NCBI RefSeq assembly: GCF_001184025.1
Contig: NZ_BBYG01000017.1
Location: 248,001-312,000, forward strand
DNA: 64,000 bases
From: Streptomyces maremycinicus
GTDB lineage: Bacteria > Actinomycetota > Actinomycetes > Streptomycetales > Streptomycetaceae
Reading direction: 5' to 3'
Positions within the stretch are counted from its first letter, which is position 1; the number at the start of each line of letters is the position of its first letter. Made by a program: the position numbers and the translations under genes. The notes below the pieces were generated by a model, which worked only from the letters and a program-made list of their open reading frames with translations, had not been told where the DNA came from and made no database searches. Positions 35,197 to 43,920 of the stretch are shown one piece after another.

Positions 35197-35220
35197 GGCG
35201 GAGGCGTCCGGGCTCCGCCC
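35196..35220 (+). terminator. Terminator of malR
   Basis: GGGCGGAG (35196-35203) pairs with CTCCGCCC (35213-35220) immediately after the malR stop codon. Confidence 0.6.
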
Positions 35221-35321
35221 GGTACGACGGCAGTAGGCGTCGCGGTCCGGCCGTCGTACGAAGTGCGAGCCGAACCCGCCCGAGGGATGATCGGGCCAAG
35301 AAGCCTTTTCTGGCAGACTTC

Positions 35322-36188
35322 ATGTCCATGGGTGAACCGACTGTGACGCCGCTGGAAGGCCGTGACCAGGCCCTTCCAGACCCCGTCACGGCCGCGCCCC
35401 GCCGACGCCGCCTCGACCGGCTGCGCAGCCCCCGTCGCCCCCGCCTCTGGTTCGAGATCCTGCTCGTCGCGGTGAGTTACTGGACGTACTCGCTGGTGCG
35501 CAACGCGGTCCCCGAGCAGCGCGCCGAGGCGCTGCGCAACGCCGACTGGATCTGGCGCCTGGAGCACAGCCTCGGCCTCGCCGTGGAGGAGTCGGTCAAC
35601 CACGGGGTCAACTCGGTGACCTGGCTCATCGTGAGCATGAACTACTACTACGCGACGCTGCACTTCATCGTCACGCTGGCCGTCCTGGTGTGGCTCTACC
35701 GCAGTCACCCGGGGCGCTACGCGGCGACGCGCCTGGTGCTCTTCGCCACCACGGCCGTGGCCCTGGTCGGCTACTACCTGTATCCGCTGGCGCCACCGCG
35801 GCTGATGCCGGGCGGTGACTTCGTCGACACGGTGATGGTCCACCAGACCTGGGGGTCGATGGCGTCCGGCGACCTCAAACACATGTCGAACCAGTACGCG
35901 GCGATGCCGTCCATGCACATCGGCTGGTCCCTGTGGTGCGGCCTGACGGTGTTCGCGCTGGCCAAGCTGCCCTGGGTGCGCATCCTCGGCCTGCTCTACC
36001 CGACGGCGACCCTGGTGGTGATCGTCGCGACGGCCAACCACTTCTGGCTGGACGCCGTGGGCGGCGTCATCTGCCTGGCCTTCGGCTTCGCGGTGGCCCG
36101 TGTCTGGTACGGGACCCTGCCGTACGCCCTGCCGAGGCGCGTGCCGCCGAAGGGGCAGCGCGGTCCCCTGCTCCCCACGAAGGCCTGA
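35322..36188 (+). CDS. PAP2-family membrane phosphatase (PF14378-like)
   Basis: The 288-residue membrane protein has about five hydrophobic helices after a basic N-terminus. The motifs NYYYATLHF, AAMPSMHIGWSLW (catalytic SxxxH region) and ANHFWLDAVGG (HxxxD) are those of the PAP2_3 / inositol-phosphotransferase-like branch of the PAP2 superfamily, which act on lipid phosphates. The substrate is unknown. Two in-frame ATGs, 35322 and 35328, are possible and no clear ribosome binding site separates them. Confidence 0.88.
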   Translation: MSMGEPTVTPLEGRDQALPDPVTAAPRRRRLDRLRSPRRPRLWFEILLVAVSYWTYSLVRNAVPEQRAEALRNADWIWRLEHSLGLAVEESVNHGVNSVTWLIVSMNYYYATLHFIVTLAVLVWLYRSHPGRYAATRLVLFATTAVALVGYYLYPLAPPRLMPGGDFVDTVMVHQTWGSMASGDLKHMSNQYAAMPSMHIGWSLWCGLTVFALAKLPWVRILGLLYPTATLVVIVATANHFWLDAVGGVICLAFGFAVARVWYGTLPYALPRRVPPKGQRGPLLPTKA

Positions 36189-36248
36189 CCACCGGCATCA
36201 CCGACGGCCGAGTCCGCCGGCTCGTGCGTACCGGATGCGGAGCGGGTG

Positions 36249-36560
36249 TCACGAGACCAGCGAGGGACGCCGGGCGACCGGCAGGGCCGACCGGTCCTCG
36301 GCGGTCCGCTCCGCCCGATCGGTCTCGATCTCGGCACAGACGGCGTCGAGGGACAGGCCGAGGGTGTCGGCGATCGCCGCGATGGTCGGGAAGGCGGGGG
36401 TGGCCACACGGCCGGATTCGATCTTCCGCAGGGTTTCCGGCGAGATGCGGGAAGCGAGCGCCACGTCCGGCATCGAGCGGTGGCCCCGGGCTCGGCGGAG
36501 CAGAGCGCCGAGGCGCTGTCCGCGTTCTACCTCGGCGGGGGTGAGCGGCAACCTGACCAT
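36249..36560 (-). CDS. XRE-family helix-turn-helix regulator
   Basis: The 103-residue protein carries a Cro/C1-type helix-turn-helix at about residues 14-70 (LGALLRRARGHRSMPDVA, SRISPETLRKIESG, FPTIAAIADTLGLSLDAV). It is divergent from a methionine aminopeptidase gene 65 bases away and probably regulates it and itself. Read on the minus strand, TAGAAT lies 6 bases before the ATG, suggesting a leaderless mRNA. A TACCGGTA palindrome sits next to that box. Confidence 0.85.
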   Translation of the reverse strand: MVRLPLTPAEVERGQRLGALLRRARGHRSMPDVALASRISPETLRKIESGRVATPAFPTIAAIADTLGLSLDAVCAEIETDRAERTAEDRSALPVARRPSLVS

Positions 36561-36573
36561 GACCCCATTCTAA

Positions 36574-36581
36574 TACCGGTA
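36574..36581. promoter_or_regulatory. TACCGGTA palindrome between divergent XRE and map genes
   Basis: A perfect 8-bp palindrome lies one base from the putative -10 of the XRE gene (TAGAAT, minus strand, 36567-36572). It is a candidate operator for the XRE protein. A related ACCGG half-site occurs at 36589-36593. Confidence 0.4.
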
Positions 36582-36625
36582 CAGTTTGACCGGGATGATT
36601 ATTGGAAGCACATGAGAGGTCCCCC

Positions 36626-37408
36626 ATGATCGAGATCCTGAACTCCGCGCGGCTCGAACGAGCGAGGGACACCGGCGCCCTGGTCGGAGACATCCTGCAC
36701 ACGCTGAGGCAGCGCAGCACGGTCGGGACGAACCTGCTGGACATCGACCAGTGGGCCAAGGAGATGATCACCGAGGCGGGAGCGCAGTCCTGCTACGTCG
36801 ACTACGCGCCGTCCTTCGGGCGCGGCCCGTTCGGGCACTACATCTGCACCGCCGTCAACGACGCGGTGCTGCACGGGCGGCCTCACCACTACACGCTGGC
36901 GGACGGGGATCTGCTGACCCTCGACCTCGCCGTCGCCAGGGGCGGGGTGGCCGCGGACGCCGCGATCAGCTTTCTGGTGGGCGGAGCCAGGCCCGCGGAG
37001 AGCGTCGCGATGATCGAGACGACCGAACGCGCACTCGCCGCCGGCATCGCCGCCGCCAGGCCCGGCGCGCGCATCGGCGACCTCTCCCACGCCATCGGCA
37101 CGGTTCTCAGCGAGGCGGGCTACCCGATCAACACCGAGTTCGGCGGCCACGGCATCGGCTCGACCATGCACCAGGACCCCCACATCGCGAACACCGGACG
37201 GCCGGGCCGCGGATACACGCTGCGCCCCGGACTGCTGCTCGCCCTGGAGCCCTGGGTCATGGACGACACCGCCGCACTCGTCACCGACGCCGACGGCTGG
37301 ACCCTGCGCAGCGCGACAGGCTGCCGGACCGCGCACAGCGAGCACACCATCGCCATCACCGACGACGGAGCCGAAATCCTCACCCTGCCGACGCGGGCAC
37401 GACCGTAA
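36626..37408 (+). CDS. map: Methionine aminopeptidase type I
   Basis: The 260-residue enzyme removes N-terminal methionine from nascent proteins. All five metal ligands are visible: two Asp in LLTLDLAVARGGVAADAA, His in GGHGIGSTMHQDP, Glu in LLALEPWVM and Glu in TAHSEHTIAI. Streptomyces genomes carry housekeeping map genes elsewhere, so this copy, paired with a divergent XRE regulator, is probably an accessory, regulated paralogue. AGAGG lies before ATG 36626. Confidence 0.9.
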   Translation: MIEILNSARLERARDTGALVGDILHTLRQRSTVGTNLLDIDQWAKEMITEAGAQSCYVDYAPSFGRGPFGHYICTAVNDAVLHGRPHHYTLADGDLLTLDLAVARGGVAADAAISFLVGGARPAESVAMIETTERALAAGIAAARPGARIGDLSHAIGTVLSEAGYPINTEFGGHGIGSTMHQDPHIANTGRPGRGYTLRPGLLLALEPWVMDDTAALVTDADGWTLRSATGCRTAHSEHTIAITDDGAEILTLPTRARP

Positions 37409-37523
37409 GAGGGCGCTCTCGGGTGCGTGTTTCTGATCTCCGGCGACCGTCATCGGGGAGACCGGCCCTCGACGGCCTCACGGCATCACCGACCCGGACC
37501 CCGGCGGCCCCATCGCCCGGCGC

Positions 37524-39098
37524 TCAGGGCTCTCCCCTGTGCACCACGTGTCCCCCTGTCACCGTGAGCCGCACCGGGGCCCCGGTCAGCTCGTCCGCCG
37601 GAGCCGCGACCGGGTCGAGACCGAATGCGGTGAGGTCGGCCCGCAGGCCCACGGCGATCCGGCCCGCGGACCCGCTCTCGCCCGCGGCCCGGGCCGCATG
37701 CGTGGTGCAGCCCTCCAACGCCTCGATCCCGGTGAGCCCGGCCCGCGCCGAGGCCGCGCCCCGGGGCGCGCGGGCGTCGGCCAGCACGCCCCGCACGTCG
37801 TACGCGGCGATGGGCCAGTCCGAACCCAGGGCGACCGTCGCCCCGGCGTCCCGCAGGTCCCGCAGCCGCCAGGCCCGCCCCGCCCGGCCCGCGCCCAGCC
37901 GCCGGGACCACTCGTCGGTGCCGTCGGCCCGGGTGTACGCGGTGTGCGGCGGCTGCATCGACGCCGCCACGCCCAGCTCGGCGAACCTCGGCAACTGGGC
38001 GTCCGGCACGGTCTCGACGTGCTCGATCCGGTGCCGTCCCCGGCCGCCCTCCCCGAGCCCGGCCACCACGTCGAGCACATGCCGGACGGCCGCGTCCCCG
38101 ATGGCGTGGGTGGCGGTCCGCACACCGGCCGTGTGCAGGTGCCGTACGGCGGCGGCGTAGGCGTCGGGGTCCGGCCAGAACGCCGCCGTTCCCTGTCCGT
38201 GGCAGTCCGCGTGCTCCAGCCAGGCGGTGCCGCCCTCCACCGTCCCGTCCATGAAGAACTTGACCCCGTCGACCACCCAGTGCCGCCCGCCCCGCCCCTG
38301 CCGGGCGACGAGCTGCGCGAGGCCGGCCTCGTCGACCCCCGGCATGCACCAGGGCGCGAAGCGCAGCCGGAGCGGCAGGACGGTCTCCCGGGCCACCGCC
38401 GCGACGAGCTCCGCGTCCCCGGCGTCCATGACGTGCGCACCGGTGAGGCCGGTGGCCGCCATCGCGGAGAGCAGCTCGACCAGCCGCGCCCGCCGGGCGG
38501 CGTCGGAGGCCCGGGGCGCGGCCGTCGCGACCAGGTCCATCGCGGCCTGCTCGACGAGGTGCCCGGTGGGCCGTCCGCCCGCGTCGCAGACCACCTCCGA
38601 GCGCTGGGCGAAGGTCCGTGCCCCGGTCACCCCCGCCTCGGCGAGCGCCGCGCCGCTGGCGAGCGCGGAGTGCCCGTCGTACAGCCGCAGAAAGGCCGGC
38701 GCGCCCCCGAGCACGTCCTCCACGAGCGCCCGGTCTACGGGCCGTCCCTCGAACGCGTTGTGGTCGAGCCCGTAGCCGACCACCCACCCGTCGGTCCGCT
38801 CGGCACCGGCGAGCGCCGACCGCAGCCCCGCCAGGTCCGTGACACCCGACAGATCCACGCCGGTGGCCATGTCCAGCCCCCACACGGGATGGCTGTGCGC
38901 GTCCACCAGGCCGGGCACGAGATGCGCGCCCGCCAGCGGGACGACCTCGGTGCCCGGCCCGCGCCAGTCGCGGACGTCGCTCTCGTCGCCGACCGCCGCG
39001 ATTCTCCCGTCGCGCACGGCGACGGCGGTGGCGTACGGCCGGGCGGGGTCGAGGGTACGGACCTCGGCACCGGCGAGGATCAGGTCGGGGGCGGTCAT
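37524..39098 (-). CDS. Amidohydrolase family protein (YtcJ-like)
   Basis: The 524-residue metal-dependent hydrolase has the YtcJ/'exoenzyme regulatory protein AepA-like' layout. The N-terminal beta domain ILAGAEVRTLDP is followed by the metal site VPGLVDAHSHPVWG (HxH), ATHAIGDAAV and RIEHVETV (His ligands), and GSDWPIAAYD (Asp). The substrate is unknown. Its ATG overlaps the stop of the upstream permease gene (ATGA), so import and hydrolysis of an amide or amino-acid derivative are probably linked. Confidence 0.87.
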   Translation of the reverse strand: MTAPDLILAGAEVRTLDPARPYATAVAVRDGRIAAVGDESDVRDWRGPGTEVVPLAGAHLVPGLVDAHSHPVWGLDMATGVDLSGVTDLAGLRSALAGAERTDGWVVGYGLDHNAFEGRPVDRALVEDVLGGAPAFLRLYDGHSALASGAALAEAGVTGARTFAQRSEVVCDAGGRPTGHLVEQAAMDLVATAAPRASDAARRARLVELLSAMAATGLTGAHVMDAGDAELVAAVARETVLPLRLRFAPWCMPGVDEAGLAQLVARQGRGGRHWVVDGVKFFMDGTVEGGTAWLEHADCHGQGTAAFWPDPDAYAAAVRHLHTAGVRTATHAIGDAAVRHVLDVVAGLGEGGRGRHRIEHVETVPDAQLPRFAELGVAASMQPPHTAYTRADGTDEWSRRLGAGRAGRAWRLRDLRDAGATVALGSDWPIAAYDVRGVLADARAPRGAASARAGLTGIEALEGCTTHAARAAGESGSAGRIAVGLRADLTAFGLDPVAAPADELTGAPVRLTVTGGHVVHRGEP

Positions 39099-40723
39099 GA
39101 CTCGGTGAACTCCTTCGCGACGGGGGACGGTTCGGCGGACGCTTCGACCGCTGGGGCGGATCCGACCGGCTCGGCGAGATGGGCGGGATCGGTGGGATCG
39201 GTGGACTTGGCGGGATCGGTGGACTTGGCGGGATCGGTGGATTCCACCGGTTCGACAGGCTCGATCGGTTCGACCGTTTCGACCGGTTCGGCGGCGAAGT
39301 TCGCGTAGACGAGGGGGCGTTCGCGGCGCAGCCACCACGCCAGGGCGAGCCCGACGACGAACACGGCGGGCGCCAGCGCGACCAGGACGGTGTCGACCGC
39401 GCTGGAAGCCCCGGTGAACAGGTCGATATGGGTGACGACGAGCCCTATCGCGGTGGCGAGCAGCCCGGCGGCGACGACCGGGGCGACGACCGTGCGCAGC
39501 ACGCCCTCCTGGTGAGGCACCCGCCGGAAGTAGCAGGGCACGGCGATCGCGGCGAGCAGCTGGAGCACGAACAGCCCGATCATTCCCGGGGTGTTGACCC
39601 ACAGCAGCAACTGCGCGTACGGATCGGCGCCCGCCGCCCAGAACGCGAGCACGACCACCGCGCCGAGCACGGTCTGCGCGACACCCGCCGCGTACGGGGA
39701 ACGGTGCCGGCGGTGGATCCGCCCCAGCACCCCGGGCAGGACGCCCTCCTCGGCGAGGGCGAGGGCGTACCGGTTGATGGCGTTGTGGAAGGCGAGGAGC
39801 GAGGCGATGACGCTGGTGACGATGAAGACGTGCATGAGGTCGGCCGCCCAGCCGCCGACGTAGGTGGTGATGGCGGAGAAGAAGAGCCCGCCGGGATCCT
39901 CGGCGGCGGCCGCGATCACCTCGTCGTTCCCGAAGGCCTGGATGACGATCCACACGACGAAGGCGTAGAAGAGCCCGAGGAAGGCGACGGCCGCGTAGGT
40001 GGCGCGCGGCACCGTACGCTCGGGATCACGGGCCTCACGGCGGTAGATGACGGTCGACTCGAAGCCGGTGAAAGCGGCGAAGGCGAAAGCCAGGACGACG
40101 GCCGTACCGGACACGAACACGTTGTCCGGGGCGAACGACGTCCCCGACAGCCCGTGCGCGCCACCCTCGACCAGCACACCTCCCGCGAGCAGCACCAGGA
40201 TCCCGGTCTCGGCGACGAGCAGGACACCGAGCAGCTTGGCGCCGAACTCGACGGAACGGTAGCCGCCGTAGCCGATGACCAGCAGACCGGCCAGGGCGAT
40301 CGGCAGCCAGGGGACGTCGACGCCGAGGATCGCCTGCGCGGTGTCCCGGCCGGCGGTGCCGAGAAGGCCGTAGACGCCGATCTCCATGCCGTTGTAGCCG
40401 ATCAGCGCGAGCAGCGCGGCGCCGATGCCGACGGGCCGGCCGAGACCGCGGGTGATGTACGCGTAGAACGCGCCGGCGCTCCTCACATGGCGGCTCATGG
40501 TGGTGAAGCCGACGGCGAAGACGGCGAGGGTGATGCCGGCGAGGAGGTAGCCGGCCGGGGCGCCGATGCCGCCGAGCAGGATCGCGAGCGGGGCGACGCC
40601 GGCCATGACGGTGAGCGGGGCGGCTGCGGAGACGACGAAGAAGGCGATGTCGGCGGTGCCGAGCGAACCGGAGCGGAGGGTCGCCGCGGGGGGCGGCGTC
40701 CGCTCGAGGGTGGGGTCGGACAT
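39095..40723 (-). CDS. APC-superfamily amino acid permease
   Basis: The 542-residue permease has about 12 transmembrane helices. It begins after a short tail with GTADIAFFVVSAAAPLTVMAG and has the family motif AFAAFTGFESTVIYRREARDPERTVPR split around the membrane. The cytoplasmic C-terminus (about 475-542) is a Pro/Glu/Val and Ser/Thr/Asp/Pro/Ala repeat tail with no membrane segments, unusual for the family. ATG 40723 is used because homologues start just before the first helix. It heads an operon with the amidohydrolase and is divergent from a TetR gene. Confidence 0.88.
   Translation of the reverse strand: MSDPTLERTPPPAATLRSGSLGTADIAFFVVSAAAPLTVMAGVAPLAILLGGIGAPAGYLLAGITLAVFAVGFTTMSRHVRSAGAFYAYITRGLGRPVGIGAALLALIGYNGMEIGVYGLLGTAGRDTAQAILGVDVPWLPIALAGLLVIGYGGYRSVEFGAKLLGVLLVAETGILVLLAGGVLVEGGAHGLSGTSFAPDNVFVSGTAVVLAFAFAAFTGFESTVIYRREARDPERTVPRATYAAVAFLGLFYAFVVWIVIQAFGNDEVIAAAAEDPGGLFFSAITTYVGGWAADLMHVFIVTSVIASLLAFHNAINRYALALAEEGVLPGVLGRIHRRHRSPYAAGVAQTVLGAVVVLAFWAAGADPYAQLLLWVNTPGMIGLFVLQLLAAIAVPCYFRRVPHQEGVLRTVVAPVVAAGLLATAIGLVVTHIDLFTGASSAVDTVLVALAPAVFVVGLALAWWLRRERPLVYANFAAEPVETVEPIEPVEPVESTDPAKSTDPAKSTDPTDPAHLAEPVGSAPAVEASAEPSPVAKEFTES
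39185..39290 (-). repeat. Tandem repeats encoding the permease tail
   Basis: An 18-bp unit (ATCGGTGGACTTGGCGGG on the + strand) is repeated from about 39197, flanked by shorter GGTTCGAC-like copies. They encode STDPAK and EPVE repeats in frame. Confidence 0.7.
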
Positions 40724-40910
40724 GGGGAGCCCTTCGAGCGCGGCGGGACGGGAGGGTTCCGGGCGTGCGGGATGACCGGCGTTTCTCGGGGCCGACCTGG
40801 CCGGAAGGCCGCCCCGGACCCGTAAATCTAAAGGCTTTCGGTTTCGGCAATGTAGCCTCCTCCTGGGAATCCGGGAAGCCCTTCTCGGACCCTCAGGGGA
40901 GATCACATCC

Positions 40911-41531
40911 ATGGGACGGCCGCGCACACCGCTTCTCGACCGCGAGCGCATCACCTCGACCGCTTTGCAACTCGTCGACGAACAGGGTGACTTCAGCGTC
41001 CCGCAGATCGCGAAGCGGCTCGGGGTGCAGACCGGTTCGGTGTACCACCATGTGGACGGCCGGGACGGCATCGTGGAACTCCTGCGGGAGCGGGTCTCGG
41101 CCGCGATCGACCCGACGACCCTGGACGCCGCCCCGTGGGACGCCGCCCTGGAGTCCTGGGCCCGCTCCTACCGGGCCGCGTTCGCCGCGCACCCCCGGAC
41201 GATCCCGCTCCTGATGACCTCACCCGTCCGGGCGCCCCGTGTCCTGGAGCAGTACGAACGGGCGGTGACCCTGCTGCTGGACGCGGGTTTCGCACCGCGC
41301 TCGGTGATGCCGCTGATCATCGCCCTGGAGAACCTGGTGCTGGGCTCGGCCCTGGACCTGGCGGCCCCCGAGACGATGTGGGAGCTGACCGAGGAGGGCG
41401 CCACCCCGCACCTGGCCGAGGCGCTGGCCGCGGTGCCCGAGGGCCGCGCGGACCAGGCCTTCGAGGTGGGCCTGACGGGCCTCATGAACCACGCACGGAC
41501 CTTGCGGCCAGCCGCGACCGGGACGGCTTAG
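40911..41531 (+). CDS. TetR-family transcriptional regulator
   Basis: The 206-residue regulator has a helix-turn-helix (about residues 10-55) with ITSTALQLVDEQGDFSVPQI, then AKRLGVQTGSVYHHVDGRDG. The ligand domain resembles the TetR_C branch with conserved HPRTIPLLMTSPV. It is transcribed away from the permease/amidohydrolase operon, whose likely regulator it is. GGGGAG precedes the ATG. An AT-rich island at about 40822-40858 in the shared 187-base region is the probable promoter/operator zone. Confidence 0.87.
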   Translation: MGRPRTPLLDRERITSTALQLVDEQGDFSVPQIAKRLGVQTGSVYHHVDGRDGIVELLRERVSAAIDPTTLDAAPWDAALESWARSYRAAFAAHPRTIPLLMTSPVRAPRVLEQYERAVTLLLDAGFAPRSVMPLIIALENLVLGSALDLAAPETMWELTEEGATPHLAEALAAVPEGRADQAFEVGLTGLMNHARTLRPAATGTA

Positions 41532-41589
41532 CCCCGAGGGGCGCGGACCGGTGAGTGTGCCGGTACCACGCTGGACCGAAGCGGGGCCG

Positions 41590-41706
41590 GTATGGGGCGG
41601 GTGGGCGTTACGCGCGGGTCGGTCGGTGCGGAGCGGGGCGGGGCGGGGCGGTGTGGGGCGGGTGGGCGTCACGCGCGGGTCGGTGCGGAGCGGGGCGGGG
41701 CGGTGT
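41590..41706. repeat. G-rich tandem duplication
   Basis: A segment of about 54-62 bp containing GGGCGGGTGGGCGT, CGCGCGGGTCGGT and GCGGAGCGGGGCGGGG occurs twice in a row (about 41591-41652 and 41653-41706) between the TetR and LysR genes. Shorter GCGGTGCGGG copies follow. No gene is seen here. Confidence 0.65.
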
Positions 41707-41776
41707 GGGGCGGTGCGGTGCGGGGCCGGTGCCGCGTGCGGGCCGGTGGGGTGCGGGGCCGGTGGCCGGCCGGGTC

Positions 41777-42670
41777 TCACGTGTTCGCGGCGCTCCTCAG
41801 TGCGTCGATGAACGCGTCCAGCGCGGGCTGCGCGGGCGCCGTCTCCCGGATCACCGCCTGGATGGCACGCACCGGCACCGGATCGCGCACCTCGCGCACG
41901 ACGATCCCCGGATGGCGGCTGCCGAGCCCCAGCCGGGGCACCAGGCTCACGCCCAGTCCGGCGGCGACGAACCCCTGGGCGGTCACGTAGTCCTCGCTCT
42001 GCACCGCGAACCGGGGCCGGAACCCGACCGCCGCGCACGCGTCGAGCTGGGCGTCGAGACAGGGCCCCGGCCACTCGCTGCCCACGAATGCCTCCTCGGC
42101 CAGCTCCGCCAGCCGCAGACTCCGCCGCCCGGCGAGCCGGTGGCCGCGCGGCAGGACGGCGAGATAGGGATCGTCGAGCAGGTGCAGCAGCCGTACCCCG
42201 CCGTCCTGCCGCCCCTCCCCGCCCACCAGCAGCGCCAGATCGGCCCGCCCTTCCCGCACCTGCGCCACCGGGTCCTCGGGATCGACGGTCAGACCCAGCT
42301 CGATCCGGACGCCGGGATGATCCTCCCGCAGGCGTGCCACGGCCGGGGCCACCAGCCCGGCTCCCGCGGTGGCGAAGTACCGCACCGCCAGCAGTCCCGT
42401 CCGCCCGGCGAGCAGGTCGGCGAGCGCCGTCTCGGCCTCGGCGACCTGCCGTCCGATGGCATCCGCGTACTCGGTGAGCAGCAGTCCGGCGGCGGTGGGC
42501 CGCACTCCCCGCCCGACCCGCTCCAGCAACGCGGCCCCCGCCTCCTTCTCCAGGGCGGCGATCTGCTGGCTGACGGCGGACGGCGTGTACCCCAGCGCGG
42601 CCGCCGCCCCCGTCACCGATCCGTTCCCCACGACCGCCCGCAACACCTGCATCCGCCGCACATCAAGCAT
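41777..42670 (-). CDS. LysR-family transcriptional regulator
   Basis: The 297-residue regulator has the LysR helix-turn-helix at residues about 3-62 (MQVLRAVVGNGSVTGAAAAL, TPSAVSQQIAALEKEAG) and a substrate-binding domain behind it. It is divergent from the EamA transporter gene, its probable target. On the minus strand TAAGCT (42678-42683) lies 7 bases before the ATG, with no ribosome binding site, so a leaderless mRNA is likely. Confidence 0.9.
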   Translation of the reverse strand: MLDVRRMQVLRAVVGNGSVTGAAAALGYTPSAVSQQIAALEKEAGAALLERVGRGVRPTAAGLLLTEYADAIGRQVAEAETALADLLAGRTGLLAVRYFATAGAGLVAPAVARLREDHPGVRIELGLTVDPEDPVAQVREGRADLALLVGGEGRQDGGVRLLHLLDDPYLAVLPRGHRLAGRRSLRLAELAEEAFVGSEWPGPCLDAQLDACAAVGFRPRFAVQSEDYVTAQGFVAAGLGVSLVPRLGLGSRHPGIVVREVRDPVPVRAIQAVIRETAPAQPALDAFIDALRSAANT

Positions 42671-42741
42671 GCAGGTCAGCTTAACGAATCATCCAGAACA
42701 TTTCACTTGTCCTCACAGGTCTGGCGGGCGACCGTGGAGCC

Positions 42742-43830
42742 ATGCCCCTCGCCTCCACGCTCCGCATGGCCGCGCTCGCCCTCTTCTGGGGCTCCGGCTT
42801 CCTCTGGATCAAGCTGGCCCTGACCCACGGGCTGACCCCCGCCCAGATCACCATCGCCCGGTGCGCCCTGGGCACGGCCGTCCTCCTTCTCCTGGCGCGC
42901 CGGGCGGGCCAGCGCCTTCCCCGCTCCAGGGCCGCGTGGGGCCGTCTCGCCATCGCCGCCCTGTTCTGCAACGCGCTGCCGTTCGCCCTCTTCGCCTTGG
43001 GCGAGCAGCACCTCGACTCGGGCATCGCGGGCGTCCTCAACGCCACGACTCCCCTGTGGTCCCTGCTCATCGGCATCGGGCTGGGCACGGACCGGGCCCT
43101 GCACCCCGTACGCCTGACCGGCCTGGTCCTGGGCTTCGCCGGTACGGTCCTGATCTTCGCCCCCTGGCAGCAGGAGGGCCTGCTCAGCCTGCCCGCCCTG
43201 TACCTGCTGGGCGCGGCGGCGAGTTACGCGGTGGCCTTCGCCTACATGGCCCGGCACCTGACGGCCTCCGGGGCGCCCATGGCCATGTCGGCGGCCCAGC
43301 TCCTCACCGCCACGGCCTGGAGCACCCTGGCCCTCCCCGCGGCCGGCCCCTTCCGTCCGGACGTCACCGCACTGCTCGCCGTCACCGCGCTGGGCGTCCT
43401 CGGCACGGGCGTGACCTTCTACCTCAACTACCGTCTGATCGCGGACGAGGGGCCCACGACGGCGGCGACGGTCGGCTATCTGCTGCCGGTCGTGTCGGTC
43501 GCACTGGGCGCGGCGGTCCTCGACGAGCAGATAGGCGGACGGGTCCTCGCGGGCATGGCGGTGGTGCTGGTCGGCGTCGGCCTCACCCGCAGGAACAAGG
43601 CGCCGAGGAAGCGCGCGCTGCCGGAGACACCGGGCCCGTCCGCGACGCACGGGCCGTCCGCGACGCGCGGGCCGGCGGAGACACCGGGCCCGTCCGAAAC
43701 GCGCGGGCCGTCGCAGACGCACGAACCGTCGCAGACGCACGGACTGTCGGAAACGCGCGGGCCGTCGGAGAAGCGCGGCCCGTCGCAGACGCGGAGCGAG
43801 GGTGCGGCGCGAGCCGCCGTGCGCCCCTGA
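42742..43830 (+). CDS. EamA/DMT-family transporter with repetitive C-terminal tail
   Basis: The 362-residue protein has ten predicted transmembrane helices in two EamA repeats (starting LRMAALALFWGSGFLWIKLA, and PALYLLGAAASYAVAFAYMA). These are drug/metabolite-type exporters of unknown substrate. The membrane part ends near residue 290. The last 70 residues are nine tandem hexapeptides of the form GPSxTx, cytoplasmic and probably disordered. GACCGT at 42730-42735 stands 6 bases before the ATG, in keeping with leaderless starts seen around it. Confidence 0.88.
   Translation: MPLASTLRMAALALFWGSGFLWIKLALTHGLTPAQITIARCALGTAVLLLLARRAGQRLPRSRAAWGRLAIAALFCNALPFALFALGEQHLDSGIAGVLNATTPLWSLLIGIGLGTDRALHPVRLTGLVLGFAGTVLIFAPWQQEGLLSLPALYLLGAAASYAVAFAYMARHLTASGAPMAMSAAQLLTATAWSTLALPAAGPFRPDVTALLAVTALGVLGTGVTFYLNYRLIADEGPTTAATVGYLLPVVSVALGAAVLDEQIGGRVLAGMAVVLVGVGLTRRNKAPRKRALPETPGPSATHGPSATRGPAETPGPSETRGPSQTHEPSQTHGLSETRGPSEKRGPSQTRSEGAARAAVRP
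43633..43794 (+). repeat. Nine 18-bp tandem repeats in the EamA gene end
   Basis: Nine in-phase 18-bp units, for example GGGCCGTCCGCGACGCGC, encode GPSATH, GPSATR, GPAETP, GPSETR, GPSQTH, EPSQTH, GLSETR, GPSEKR and GPSQTR. The frame is intact throughout. Confidence 0.85.
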
Positions 43831-43920
43831 CCCCGCCGACCCCGCCGACGCGGCCGACACCGCCGACGGCACTGACGCGACCCGCGTAACCCACGGCACC
43901 CACGGCACCCACGGCAGGTC

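Noticed and set aside
43633..43794. CRISPR-like repeats
   Set aside because: Contiguous 18-bp units inside a reading frame, no spacers.
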